Shown in pieces: positions 53,901-64,000 of a DNA stretch of 64,000 bases; within the stretch, counting starts at the first letter, position 1, and each line of letters begins with the position of its first letter. The translations under genes and the position numbers were made by a program. The notes below the pieces were generated by a model. The model made no database searches and was not told the origin of the DNA. It worked only from the letters and a program-made list of their open reading frames with translations. The stretch is from Edolisoma coerulescens (taxonomy: Eukaryota > Chordata > Aves > Passeriformes > Campephagidae): assembly GCA_013397115.1 (NCBI GenBank), contig VWZW01004023.1:248001-312000 (forward strand). Direction: 5' to 3'.

Positions 53901-56900
53901 CAAAATATATGTAAGCAAAACCACACATTAAGTAGATTGATGTGTTTCAAGCATTTGCTTGGTTTAAAAATGTCGCTATGTCTAATTACCTCAGAAGCAC
54001 TCATTTGAAAAATTAGAATTTATTAGAGTTACTAATGTATTTAAGTCTTTAAAGAACAAGGGCCTGTATTTGAAAAAAAAATGCAGAGACTGTACTTAAA
54101 GCAAGTAAAAAGGCACAAAAGAAACACACAAATGAGCATCAGACTACTTAGTGTTATGTGAAGACAATTTAAAAAAGGGACTATTGTACACTCAGGACAC
54201 TCTAAACACAGCTATGCCTTCCACGTAAGTGTACTGTTTCTTCAACTGATGTTGAAGAAACTGCCCAAATACTGTTGATATACTTTGTTTCATACCTTCA
54301 GGTACAAGTACATGTTTTCTGGGCAGTCTTTCAACTTCCTGAAGTCAGATTCAAGCTGGAAAGAATTTGCAGGAATGGGAGGAACTGGAGAAGCAGACAT
54401 AAATGACATTCTGATTTCTTTTTCTCTCTGCTTGCTTGCAGGAAAAGAAGGATGCAATGTTGATGAAATTCCTTTCACATTTACAGGCAGCCTGCAAAGG
54501 TATTTTGAAACACATAATCAAACTTTTTAAGGAAGTCCTGTCGTGAGACCTAATTGGAGACCTTTCTATTCATTAAAAGCTAAAATACTGAATTTTTTTT
54601 TAAATAATGGGTTTTAGTTTAAGCAGATATTTTAAAATCCCTTAAATTATAAAAGCTTTATATTTGATCCACCTTTTCTAAAAAATCACATCTGGAAACT
54701 TAAATTTACTTAGCCTCTCTCTACTTTGTTTCTGGAAATAACTGCATTTTATAGTAGGTTTCTCCCACATATAACTGGGAAAAAAAATCACATTTTCTGC
54801 AATTTCATAATGCAAAACAATAAACAATGCCAAATGGATAAACTAGTTTCAACACTGATAGCAGTAGATCTATTTTTTGTCCCATAATTTGTCATTTAAG
54901 TCCACTTATTTTCTAGAAATTAGGAAATGGCTAAGAACATACCTTTTTCTTCAACACTTCACAGTAAATCCATCTAACTGAGCAAGAAAAGGTGGGTGGG
55001 GCCAGTGTTTTTCATAGGAATTCTTTGATCAAGATTCCTTAAAAAGTATTTACTATTAACAGAACGAGGCAGTGTCGAAGCAGCAGACAACAAGCAGAGT
55101 TCTAACACTGAGTAAGGATAAAGCTTCTGTACTTCAGCCTAGTTTCAGCAGGATAGACTCGAGTTTGCCTAACTAACACAGTGTGACTTAGGAACCAAGC
55201 ACATCTGAAGCTACCACCTGCCTCAGCAAAGCAAAGGGTGGTGACACTCATCTGCTCCTCTTCTCTCACACAACTGGGGTACAAAGAATGCTTGAACTCT
55301 GTTCAAAATTTATTCTAAAACACTACAAATGAAAGTCACAGCCAGGGAAGATGGAGTGCCCAAGCAAGAAAGAGTACAGCACACGGGAAAATGAATTTCT
55401 TTACATTTGCAATGCAAGACTGAGTTTTCCATCTGAAACCAAATAGATCATATTTGTCTCAACCACTACATGGACAAAGAGTCAGATGTGCAAGAACTGC
55501 AGTTTCTTTCAATATTTCCTTTTTAATTCAGATTTTCCAAAATATCTTCAATACCTCACGATATGTAGACATCTGGAAATGAAGATTACATTTTAACTAC
55601 AATTACATTTTTAAAAGAGGATGAGAATTATTATACTTACTGTAATGGTGATCCATCACTGATTTCTTCTATTTTCAAGTGCTTTGCTTTTGGAATATCA
55701 ACTGCAGTCAACAGATCATCCTGATCTAGAGTCTCTGTTGTTTCAACACTCACTGAATTCCTCCAGTTATTGACTAAAGAAGTAGTGCTGGGCAAGTCAT
55801 CATCTGATGTATCATCATCAACTTCTTCAATATCTATTCTTCGCAATGGCTTCTAAACAGAGCACAGACCTCACGTCATGTGTGGACTCAACGTAAGTGT
55901 TTATACAGACCCCGGACACAGTGGAGTGTAACTTAAAATAATCTTATGATAACCAGTTACCTCTGTAGTGGTGCACAGAGAAGACACTCTGAATAAAGGT
56001 AAATGGCAAAACCAGGAAACCATAAAATTCTACATGAAGCCTGATATGATAATTGTATTGCTTTACTCTCATAAACCAGGTATATCCTTACCTTAGAGGA
56101 TCTCAATATGCAGTCTGTTTTCCCAGTAATAACTAAAAATGTAAACTTTTTTCCCACTAAGGTTGAATAGGCAAGATCTATCATATACTTTGTCCCATTA
56201 TGCGGTCAAGCTTTGTAATTTAGCAAAACAAAAAACATCCAGCAATACAGGCCTTGGCTTAAAATTTTAAAATTTAAAAACTTAAAGGAAATTCAAAACT
56301 TAAAATTTTGATGTAATAAGTATCTGTAACTCAACCCTGCTGACTGACCAAATTACATACATCCTAAGGTAATTAATTCCACCACATGCTAAAATGCTTC
56401 AGCTTGTTCAATCTCTGCATGATCCCCATTATTTTTGACCATCACCTAGTGCCACCTTCACAGGTCTTACAAAAAAACCTCTCATCACTTCTTACTTTAG
56501 AACTTAATTTCCTGAACACGAACATAGTGTATATTGCTCTAGAAATACAGATGCAAATACACATGATTAAACACACTCAACAATTTGGACCTCTAGGAAA
56601 TGACAGTACTAAAAGCACAGATGTTTCATCTATACTTATTCTACCTTAACAGAGTAACAAGAGGAACACAACCAACCTAGCATCTTCACTTAATTTAGCA
56701 GCCAAACTGAACACTTAATAAATATAATTGTCTATAGTATTTCAGCTACTTCATAATAAATTAATTTAGGTTTAAAGAAATATTCTATCTAGTTATAGAG
56801 ATGATATAATACTCCCCCCTCCCAAAGGATCAAAATAATCACACATTTTCTACTAAAACTATCCATCTTAATTATATTATTGATGAAGGTAAACAAAGGT

Positions 56901-59900
56901 TTTCAAATAGCATGAGTGCATACACATACAAAGTATGAACACACTTTGTATTTACACAACTCATTGCTGAGTATATAAAGATTAAATGTACTAAAAGAGG
57001 AAGCCTAATACATTAAGAAACCTGGTATTACATTTTTTCATTTATAACTCATTCATCTGACTATAACCACTGATAATTCATAGTCCAAATATATTGCTTA
57101 CTGAAAACCAGTACCAGCTGTCCGACAGTTTACATGGATGAAAACGTATGCTCAGAGCTCTTTGAGAAGCAGCCCTATGTGACAGCAGCATATGACACAA
57201 GTAGGCAACGTGCCTTATAACCACTATGGCTGCTGTAAAAACTGTAAACAGCAGAAGAAATGAAGGAAAGTTTACCCAGAGCTTGTCAATCACACACCGA
57301 GATTCAACTCTCTCCCATTTTTACTCTCAACTGCAATGTTAGCTACAGACACACGACAGCGTTGTGGGGCTGCCTGCCTATTCCATGTTACAAATGTATG
57401 CATACACCACGTCTGCTGAGGGTGGTACTGCACGCTGAATGCTTACACCCCCACTGCTATTAACTTCAGCATTTCCATGTGTACACATGTTCTTGAAAAA
57501 TATCAAAAGAGTAAATTTATACATTTTTGGCTTTCCACAGGCAAGGCTATCTATCAGGAGTTAGTCTACAAATATAGAAAGTAGATTTTAACTTCAAGCC
57601 CTACTTTTCTCATCATTATAGAAAGCAATTCACATAACAACTTACTGTTGATTTAATCTGTAATGGATTATCAATCAGCTTCACTATATTTTTAATTTCC
57701 GTTTCTTTTATCAATTCTGCAGGATATTCTTGCTGATTCTGCTGTTCTTTCTCAGATAATTCCTGAAAAAAATGGCAAGTTGTCCAAAAGATCAGGTGTT
57801 TGATGAATAAATACAAGGTATGTTAAAAATAATATAATAAAGAATAAAAACCTTCTGATACTATAGCCTTACAAAAAACTCCCAAACAAACAAAACCCCA
57901 CTATACCCAAATAAGCATACATACATTCCTTATTTTAGTGAGTTCGTTTATTGCTTGTTTATTTCCAGGTTCCAGCTTCAGAACAGCTTCAAAATCTGAG
58001 TGAAAAACAACACATAAAATGTTGGTATTTCAAGTTACAATGTACACGTGACAGATTTCTAAACCTTGTATTTTCCTTTCATAGCTCTAAAAATAATTAA
58101 AGGCAGGTAAGTGACAAAATGCGCAGGGTTGGAAGGGACCACCAGTGGGTCATCTGGTCCAGCCTCCCTGCTCAAGCAGAGTCATCCTGGAGCATGTGGC
58201 ACAGGACTGCATCCAGACAGTTCTTAAACATCTCCAGCGAGGGAGACTCCACCTCTCTGGACAATCTGTACCAGTGCTCAGTCACCTGCACAGTAAAGAA
58301 GTTCTTCCTCATATTCAGGTGGAACTCCCTGTACATCAGTTTCTGCCCATTGCCTCTTGTCCTATTGCTTGGCACCATCAAGAAGAGCCTGGCTCCCTCC
58401 GTTTGTTACCTTCCCTGCAGGTACTTGTAGACATTGGTGAGGTCACCCCTCAGTCATCTCAACACTGAACAGGCACAGCGCTCTCAGCCTTTCCTTATAA
58501 GAAAGTCACTCCATTCCCCTGATCATCTTTGTCACCCTCTGTGGGACCCACTCCAGGAACTCCATGTCTCACTTGTCCTGAGGAGCCCAGAACTGAGCAC
58601 AGCACTCCACATGTGGCCTCACCAGGGCTGAGTGGAGGGGCAGGATCACCTCCCTCGACCTGTTGGCAATGCTCTTCTCAACACAGCCCAGGATTCTATT
58701 GGCCCTCTTGGCCACCAGGACACACTGCTGGCTCATGGACAGCTTGTTGTCCACCAGGACCCCTAGGTCCTTCTCCAAAGAGCTGCTTCCCAGCAGGTCA
58801 GCCCCCAACCTGTGCTGCTGCAGGGGTTATTCTTCCCCAGGTGCAGGACCGTGCATCTGCTTTTTGAATTTCAGAAGGTTCTTTTCTGTCCATCACTCCA
58901 ATCCGTCCTTCTGGAAGGCTCACAGCCACCTGGGGTACGGGCCACTCCTTCCAGCTTTGTGTCATCAGTGAATTTGTTGAGGAGGCATCTGCCCCTTCAC
59001 CAAGTCATTGATGAACAACTTAAACAATACTGGGCCCAGTATTGAACCTTGGGGGATATCACTAGTGACAGGCCTCCAACTAGACCCTGTGTAATTAATT
59101 AAGACCCTCTGGGATCTGCTGTTCAGCCAGCTCTCAATCTACCTCACTGCCCACCTGTAAGTCATCCTAACACCTATATTATGACCTACTTTTTAAACAA
59201 ACTTTTCAAACTATTTCTTACTATTTATCATAAATAGCAACAGCTGTAATTTCACACAAAACTGTCCTCCTGTTATGTGGGTATCAACACCCGAGTTTTT
59301 ATACATATTCAGTGAAATCCAACAGAAATCCCTTAATTCTTAACTTTTACACCGATAATCTCAAGTCAGAAGAAAAATATCAGGATGTCTTATACTTACC
59401 TATCACATTTAGACTATTTCAAAGTCATACCTTGAATAGCTTCCTTTAGCTTTCCAAGAGCAACTCTGGCAGCTCCTCTTCTGGCAAAAGCTTTAGAATA
59501 GGAAGCATCTAAGAGCAGAGCTTGTGTGCAGTCATCTTCTGCCTCTTTGTACCTCAGCAAAAGTATAGTACAAAATTAATAATCAGCTTCAACAGGCAGT
59601 TTCAACTGAAAAGACAGAGCTACCCAAACCAATTAAAATATAAAGGAAGATCTTCATTACCTACATACATAAAGACATCACTGAGTGAAAATGCGAAATA
59701 AAAAATTCCCATAAAATATGATTTTTCATCACCTTGAAATTTCAGCTGTATATTTTAGTATCTCATAACAAAGTGCTGAATCCTTTTAGCACCACAAAAA
59801 TTCACATTCTCTGTAAAATAAAACCCACTTTAAACTTTTCAGAGCAGAGTCCACTTTAAAAATTCAACAAAGTCAGTACCATGGCTTTGTACTTCTGAAA

Positions 59901-62900
59901 ACCAGAAATACCATTACAAACAAAGAAAACGTTCAAGAAAGAAGCAGCAAGCACACATGAGAATAAATTTCTCTACATTTGGAATTCTGTGAGTTGTCCT
60001 TAAGTATTTCAGAATGAGAATTCAGTATATCCTTGCATTAATGTCATTTGCTTCATTTTAAGATTAAATTTCCTCATCCCATTTATATTGTTACATTAGA
60101 TCATGATTCCACTATATGCTTATTAAAAGTATTTTCATTCACTCCTCTTCTCCACTTTCAAACTATCATTAAATTTATGCAAATTAATTTTTATTTGCAG
60201 TTCTCACCAGTACTAGCAGTTTGTAAGAATACCAGTGGGCTTTTGTTGCATTTTATGTTTGCTCCTCTTTGAAATGTAAAGACCCATGATACAAGATTTC
60301 TCATAGAGAATCAGTTTTCTTGCTTGGTCACTCAAAGTATCACTTCTACTGAATCTCACAGAAGATTATTTGCATTAGGATGTCCTTTAAATTTCAAGTA
60401 TTGTGTCAGAAATACTATCCATGCAACCTATCTTATCCTAATTTGAGATCAAGGTACTGTCTACAGATATTCAGCCATGTCACATTAAAACAGATGACCA
60501 ACATAAGGCTCTGCTCTCTGCTTCTCATGCTACCAGCTTACAAGTTTTAAAATACCACAAGATCACAGAGTCAAAAGAAGTTCACACGTAAAAAATGGCC
60601 ATATGGAACTTATCTAATTTGTTAGAAAGTATTAATTGCACTACAGTTTCTGGGTTATTTGGATAAAACTTAATTAAAAATAAATAAGCAACACATACGT
60701 GCCTCCATCAGTGAAGTAAAAAAAATATTTTAAAAGGAACAATTTCCAGAAAAAGCTTACATTCACTCCCTCTAAAGTCAGAAGTTATAATCCGCTTCTT
60801 TTTACAGTGCAACATTTAGTAGCTGACTGGGTTTCACAGTCAAAGACAAAGCTCTGGGCAGTTCCTTTCAGAAAGGTGAGTATCTGAATTTTGTACATAG
60901 AATAAATTAGCACCAGTATGAAATAATGGTTTCTGAAGTTGGATTTTTGTTTTTCTATCAGAACTTGTTTCATACAAATTGCATTTCAAGATCACACATA
61001 CAGATTTATTCCCTCTCCTTTACTGCTTTCAACATGATTTATTCTATACTGAATTCTAACAAAAATTAGAATTGACAATAACTCGAGTGAAAATCTACTG
61101 GATCATTACTCCTCCTGATTTACAATGAACAAACAATACAGCATATGCAATTCCACTTACTTCTCAATCTTTAGGTAGGCCATGGCTCTGTTAGCTGGCA
61201 GTAGTGCATTGGTGCCATCTGCTGCAATACCACGGGTGTAACACTCTATTGCAGCCTCGTACTTTCCTTCTTTGAAATAACCGTTACCCTGGAATATTTA
61301 GGTCAGAAAAAAAACCCAGCATTGAGAAAGTCTAGTGCAATGAACTTTTTCTTATCCCTTTTAGCAGAGAGGATCACAACATTACAAAGATGAATCGCAC
61401 ACAACACCCACATAAGGGCAGACAGTTACGGTGTATTTCTTCCTACCTAAGTTTGGAGGCAGAACAGAAAAAGTACCTCAATACTTTAAGGATAAAAAAA
61501 ACTTTGCTACATGCATAGTTCCAATGCACACTTGTAAGTCCACAACTTGTTATTTAACTTTATGCTTGATGTGCAGGATAACCTACCCCTGTTCCTGAAT
61601 GTGAACACAAGCTGAACCTTTACAATTCCCCTTTCAAGATGATTTTTTGCACTGCACAAATTCATCTTTATCCTGCTCGATAAAACTTACCCTCAAATAT
61701 TACTTGGGTCCAAATGTTGTTGTTGTTTTCTAATTAATGCTCCATACAAGAAAATTACGGTTTTTTGGTTTGTTTCTGGGGGACTAAAATTACCTTTTGC
61801 TTCTCAGTATTAATTTGAAGCTGCACATGGCCCTTTGCTACTACTCTACTGACTGAAAAATAAAAGAAAGGCCACAGTTCAGACTTGACAGGATCCATAT
61901 TGTCAGGAACAAGCCTGCAGTGAGTCAGCTCTGCTGCCAATGAAGTACTGCATTAGACTGAAATTTCTCTTCTGTGACCTATTCAAACTCTTGTTCCTTA
62001 ATACATACTTTCATTCTTATCTGACTAATTACCTCTTACAACCAGTACAGCAAACCTGAATAATGATAACGAGTCAGAACTTACATAGCTAGGCAAGTTA
62101 ACAGAAAAATTTTGGATTATGGAATGGAATGGAATTTTGGTTTTGGTAATGGAATAACTACTATTCATCATGTAGTAAGTTTCAAAACAAGAAATAGTCC
62201 ACAACTCCACTTGGACAAGCAAGCATCAAAATGCTTATAATAATGGAGATACGGGATCTTTGCAAAGTACAGTTTAAGTTCTACGTGTCTTACCATGTAT
62301 TTGAAATTTAGCTCATACAGTTTGGGCTGTAAAAGCTACCTTTTATATTTATTCCTCCAGATGAATTCAAACAGAACTCACTGTCCCACTCACCTTCCTA
62401 GAGCCCAAAAAGGGAAACATGAAGGTAACATCAAGGACATTCCATTTATGAAGTTCAAGGCAGTGTCAGGTTTAATTTATACATTTGAATAACTAACAGC
62501 ACAACACAACCCTTTTCTTTGCTAGGTCTCCTGCTCCACCACAACCTGTGACTTACAAGATCTTTTTCTGCAATTGCCTTCTGCTTGCGTTGCTGGTCTT
62601 CAATGCACTGCTTCTCTTCATCTGTTAGTCCTGTTCTGATCACATCTTCAAACTCTTTTTGTTCTGAACTTTCTTTTGATGAAAGAGCCTGTGAAGATGT
62701 AATTTTTCCCCCTCAGTAAGTATTTTCCCCTACTTAAACATTTTCAGAACATAAATGACAATAATTTCTAAACTTTTAAGATAAGAAAATCTGCCAAGCT
62801 TTTTAACTGAAGTGCCTATGTTGTAAATTGAATGCAAATGGAAGAGAAATTTAAAAACAATTTTAAATTATTTCTTGAAAGTATTTCTATGAGGGACTAT

Positions 62901-63784
62901 GAGTCAGAATAATGCTTGGTAATAAGAAGTATGTAACTTCTGAAGCACAATGTGAAATGACTCATGGAACCTGTTTGTACACAGTCCAATTCAGATATCA
63001 TTTATTTCTTCAGCTACTGGAGACTTTGTGTCTTCATTCTGTAAATAAATTTTTCAAGCACCTTCAAAAATACAGTTTTTTAAGGTGTAAGTACATTCAT
63101 ACAGTAGTGACAGGTGAGCTTATATTTACTAAGGTCACCATAATCAACATTCTCCTCCCTGTCATGAAAGGGATCTGACTTACACAAAAGTATTTTGTTC
63201 TGTTTTTAGAACAGATTTCTGGTTTGGCTGACCACAGCAACCAGTGGGACTACAAGCAGGCTAGCAGTGTAGTTTTATGGCCAAGAGAATACAGGGGTTC
63301 GCTCATGTCCTGTGCTTCATTATACCAAAATACTAAGCATGATTGAAAAAAGCATTAACACAGGGGGTAGAAAACGGGGGAAAATTAAAATATAAACCAA
63401 CCAGCCAACCCACCAAAACCCAACCAACCACCCAAAGAAAACCAACCAACCAACAACAACAAAAAACTCCAAAAATCCCAGATGGTGCACACATACAGTC
63501 TTAGTCCGCCGACCCACTATTACACTGATGTTTGCAAATGTGTGAGTTTCTCCAAAAGAAACTCCATTAAAGATTTTGACCTCAGTGAACTTCACATGCC
63601 AGAAAAAGCATGTGAGAATTTGTCGAATCAGTTCTTGTTACAAATAAAAATTGACACAGATATAAACTGAACAGGGTGTATTAATTTATGTTAGGGCCTA
63701 TTAATCTTATTACCTGATCAATTTTCTTCAGTTCATTTTTTGCTTCAAAGTTGTTTGCATCCAGCTCCAAAACTTTTTCATAAT
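50886..63784 (-). CDS. RPAP3: RPAP3, RNA polymerase II-associated protein 3 (3' part, eleven coding exons)
   Basis: Spliced minus-strand gene. Coding exons in transcript order: 63714-63784, 62557-62688, 61161-61288, 59431-59552, 57925-57995, 57646-57762, 55641-55852, 54296-54491, 53575-53672, 52064-52164, 50886-50977. All internal junctions are GT-AG and the phases agree, giving 446 residues plus stop. Seen: the end of TPR domain 1 (1-24), a linker (25-64), full TPR domain 2 (about 65-175), an acidic low-complexity linker (176-310) and the C-terminal domain (about 318-440). Family knowledge: RPAP3 is the cytosolic scaffold of R2TP; its TPRs bind the C-termini of HSP70/HSP90, and its C-terminal domain binds the RUVBL1/2 ring to assist assembly of RNA polymerase II, snoRNPs and PIKK kinases. 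The carboxylate-clamp residues of TPR2 are present (K and N in KDLGN, N in PANRA, K and R in SKAFARR). The human protein is about 665 residues, so roughly the first third is beyond the right edge. Identification rests on remembered similarity to human RPAP3 in every exon. Confidence 0.96.
52064..52164 (-). CDS. RPAP3: RPAP3 exon: C-terminal domain, second half
   Basis: A 101-base exon. Its first base completes Glu, then KEEPSLIFEILQRLSELK, then FDMAVMFMSDSEKK, and it ends one base into an Ile codon at a GTAAGTAA donor. Nine consecutive A residues sit directly before the donor, a run prone to sequencing and slippage error. Confidence 0.95.
53575..53672 (-). CDS. RPAP3: RPAP3 exon: C-terminal domain, first half
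   Basis: A 98-base exon that begins QIEPSLYAKLFQKSLDP after a TTCCACAG acceptor and ends YIGA-in-codon at GTAAG. The encoded helices (FNQILKILHDFYIE) match the RPAP3 C-terminal helical bundle. Confidence 0.95.
54296..54491 (-). CDS. RPAP3: RPAP3 exon: entry into the C-terminal domain
   Basis: A 196-base exon: one base completing Gln, then 65 codons, ending CTGAAG at a GTATG donor. It runs from LPVNVKGISS through SFPASKQREKE to PPIPANSFQLESDFRK and ends YLYLK. The PPIPANSFQLE motif is a near-invariant start of the RPAP3 C-terminal (Monad-binding) domain, which contacts the RUVBL ATPases. Confidence 0.95.
55641..55852 (-). CDS. RPAP3: RPAP3 exon: acidic disordered linker
   Basis: A 212-base exon that starts AAG CCA (KPLRRIDIEE) after a TTTAG acceptor and ends two bases into a Gln codon at GTAAGT. 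The middle is acidic (DDDTSDDDLP) and Ser/Thr-rich. The end (AKHLKIEEISDGSPLQ) matches the human AKVLKIEEVSDTSSLQ region. The centre diverges strongly from human and is likely unstructured. Acidic serine clusters of this type are possible CK2 targets; that is inference. Confidence 0.92.
57646..57762 (-). CDS. RPAP3: RPAP3 exon: post-TPR linker
   Basis: A 117-base, phase-0 exon of 39 codons with a TTTTTTCAG acceptor and a GTAAGT donor. It encodes ELSEKEQQNQQEYPAELIK, then a segment ending NPLQIKST. The human counterpart has a similar NPPHPGST ending before KPLKK. The segment is charged and probably helical or disordered, and less conserved than the TPR exons. Confidence 0.92.
57925..57995 (-). 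CDS. RPAP3: RPAP3 exon: TPR domain 2, last repeat
   Basis: A 71-base exon with the same phase as the 63714-63784 exon. It encodes DFEAVLKLEPGNKQAINE and ends KIRN before a GTATGT donor. It closes the second TPR domain. The CR1 insertion lies in the intron immediately upstream in transcript terms (57996-59430). Confidence 0.95.
58112..59165 (-). mobile_element. CR1 LINE, 5'-truncated, inside an RPAP3 intron
   Basis: The plus strand starts with GGGTTGGAAGGGACCACC, the reverse complement of the CR1 3' end, so the element lies on the minus strand, the same sense as RPAP3. Between 58569 and 58808 the minus strand still reads part of the ORF2 reverse-transcriptase C-terminal region (SSLEKDLGVLVDNKLSMSQQ, then ANRILGCVEKSI and LHSALVRPHVE), a typical CR1 signature. 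The 5' part and endonuclease are absent, and the surviving frame is short, so it is not autonomous. The right boundary (about 59165) is estimated from where CR1-like text stops. Confidence 0.93.
59431..59552 (-). CDS. RPAP3: RPAP3 exon: TPR domain 2, middle repeat
   Basis: A 122-base exon whose first base completes a Lys codon and whose last base starts an Asp codon (donor GTATGA). It encodes YKEAEDDCTQALLLD, then SYSKAFARRGAARVALGKL. The Lys and Arg of KAFARR are the remaining clamp residues that grip the C-terminal carboxylate of HSP70/HSP90 in the family. Confidence 0.96.
61161..61288 (-). CDS. RPAP3: RPAP3 exon: TPR domain 2, first repeat
   Basis: A 128-base exon starting in phase 0 and ending two bases into a Lys codon at a GTAAG donor. 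It encodes GNGYFKEGKYEAAIECY, then the stretch holding PANRAMAYLKIEK, matching the first repeat of the HSP-binding TPR domain. Two clamp Asn residues are present: one in GNGYF and one in PANRA. This is among the most conserved exons in the window. Confidence 0.96.
62557..62688 (-). CDS. RPAP3: RPAP3 exon: inter-TPR linker and start of TPR domain 2
   Basis: A 132-base, phase-0 exon of 44 codons between an AG acceptor after TTCAC and a GTAAGT donor. It begins ALSSKESSEQKEF and ends AIAEKDL. The charged, Gln/Lys-rich segment links the two TPR domains. The final Lys of EKDL is the first carboxylate-clamp residue of TPR domain 2; the next exon supplies the GN that follows. Confidence 0.93.
63396..63466. 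repeat. (CCAA)n-rich low-complexity tract in an RPAP3 intron
   Basis: Runs of CCAACCAAC and AACAAC units. On the gene strand this reads TTGG/GTTG repeats. The Trp/Gly/Val-rich frame across it is an artefact. Confidence 0.88.
63714..63784 (-). CDS. RPAP3: RPAP3 exon: last helix pair of TPR domain 1
   Basis: A 71-base exon, the most upstream one found in the window. It starts two bases into an Asp codon after an AG acceptor and ends at CAG before a GT donor. It encodes DYEKVLELDANNFEAKNEL and a few more residues, the closing repeat of the first TPR domain, very close to human RPAP3. Its length and phase equal those of the 57925-57995 exon, which closes TPR domain 2. The preceding exon, which must end in G, was not identified with confidence in the last 216 bases. 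Confidence 0.93.
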
Positions 63785-64000
63785 CTATCAGAAGACCGGA
63801 AAAATATGTTTCAGGTAGGAAGCACAAACCAGTAAGCAAAGCATTCTTTTGCGATAGTCCTTTTCTGTAGCTACCCAAGAAGCCTGAGGTGTTTCAAGGA
63901 ATACATTATTCTGTAACAGTTAAAGCTGAATTATTCTAGAACTAACATCTACAGCTATCATTTGGACTTGCTACTTGAATTTTACCTTGCCAGAAGAATA

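Larger units (their letters stand above)
50978..57924 (-). other. RPAP3 introns, 3' half of the gene
   Basis: Introns at 50978-52063, 52165-53574, 53673-54295, 54492-55640, 55853-57645 and 57763-57924. The last is only 162 bases. They are AT-rich with no recognisable interspersed repeat or nested gene; small A/C-rich stretches occur near 53465-53515. Confidence 0.8.
59553..63713 (-). other. RPAP3 introns, TPR region
   Basis: Introns at 59553-61160, 61289-62556 and 62689-63713. They are AT-rich and show no coding exon. The only distinctive element is the (CCAA)n-rich stretch at 63396-63466. Confidence 0.8.

Noticed and set aside
63320..63595. 91-codon minus frame rich in Trp and Gly
   Set aside because: It is the translation of the (CCAA)n-rich tract in an RPAP3 intron.
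63980..63990. Possible donor of the next upstream RPAP3 exon (GGCAAG/GTAAAA on the minus strand at the right edge)
   Set aside because: The required phase would give FFWQ before Asp, unlike the conserved Lys-rich end of that exon, and only about a dozen bases are visible.

Overview
The window looks like nuclear DNA of a bird, most likely a passerine. The evidence is CR1 LINE remnants on both strands, a tRNA-Ile-headed SINE with a CR1-type tail (the TguSINE1 pattern known from songbirds), and a spliced vertebrate gene with compact introns. Overall base composition is AT-rich and CpG-poor, with one short CpG-rich patch.

Only one gene can be supported. The right quarter (50.9-63.8 kb, minus strand) holds the last eleven coding exons I can detect of RPAP3, the HSP70/HSP90 co-chaperone that anchors the R2TP complex. 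The exons run from the end of the first TPR domain, through the complete second TPR domain and an acidic linker, to the C-terminal RUVBL-binding domain and the stop codon. They join in frame across every junction into 446 residues. The N-terminal third and the promoter lie beyond the right edge. One intron carries a CR1 copy about 1 kb long, on the same strand as the gene, with a recognisable piece of reverse transcriptase.

The left 50 kb reads as intergenic or gene-desert DNA. It contains decayed repeats (a CR1 3' fragment at 34.9 kb, a CR1 tail at 32.8 kb, the SINE at 41.2 kb and a passerine-type dispersed repeat at 11.6-12.2 kb), several microsatellites, a short CpG island at 8.8-9.0 kb, a GC-rich patch with unusually long open frames on both strands at 21.0-22.0 kb, and an eight-base N gap in a T tract at 31.2 kb. 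In mammals PCED1B and AMIGO2 lie on this side of RPAP3; I recognise neither here.

The most striking structural feature is a nearly perfect 1.8 kb direct tandem duplication (45.6-47.4 and 47.4-49.2 kb). Its junction carries an ambiguous base and a poly-A run, so it is either a very recent duplication or, more likely, an assembly artefact. I found no credible new biological system in the window.
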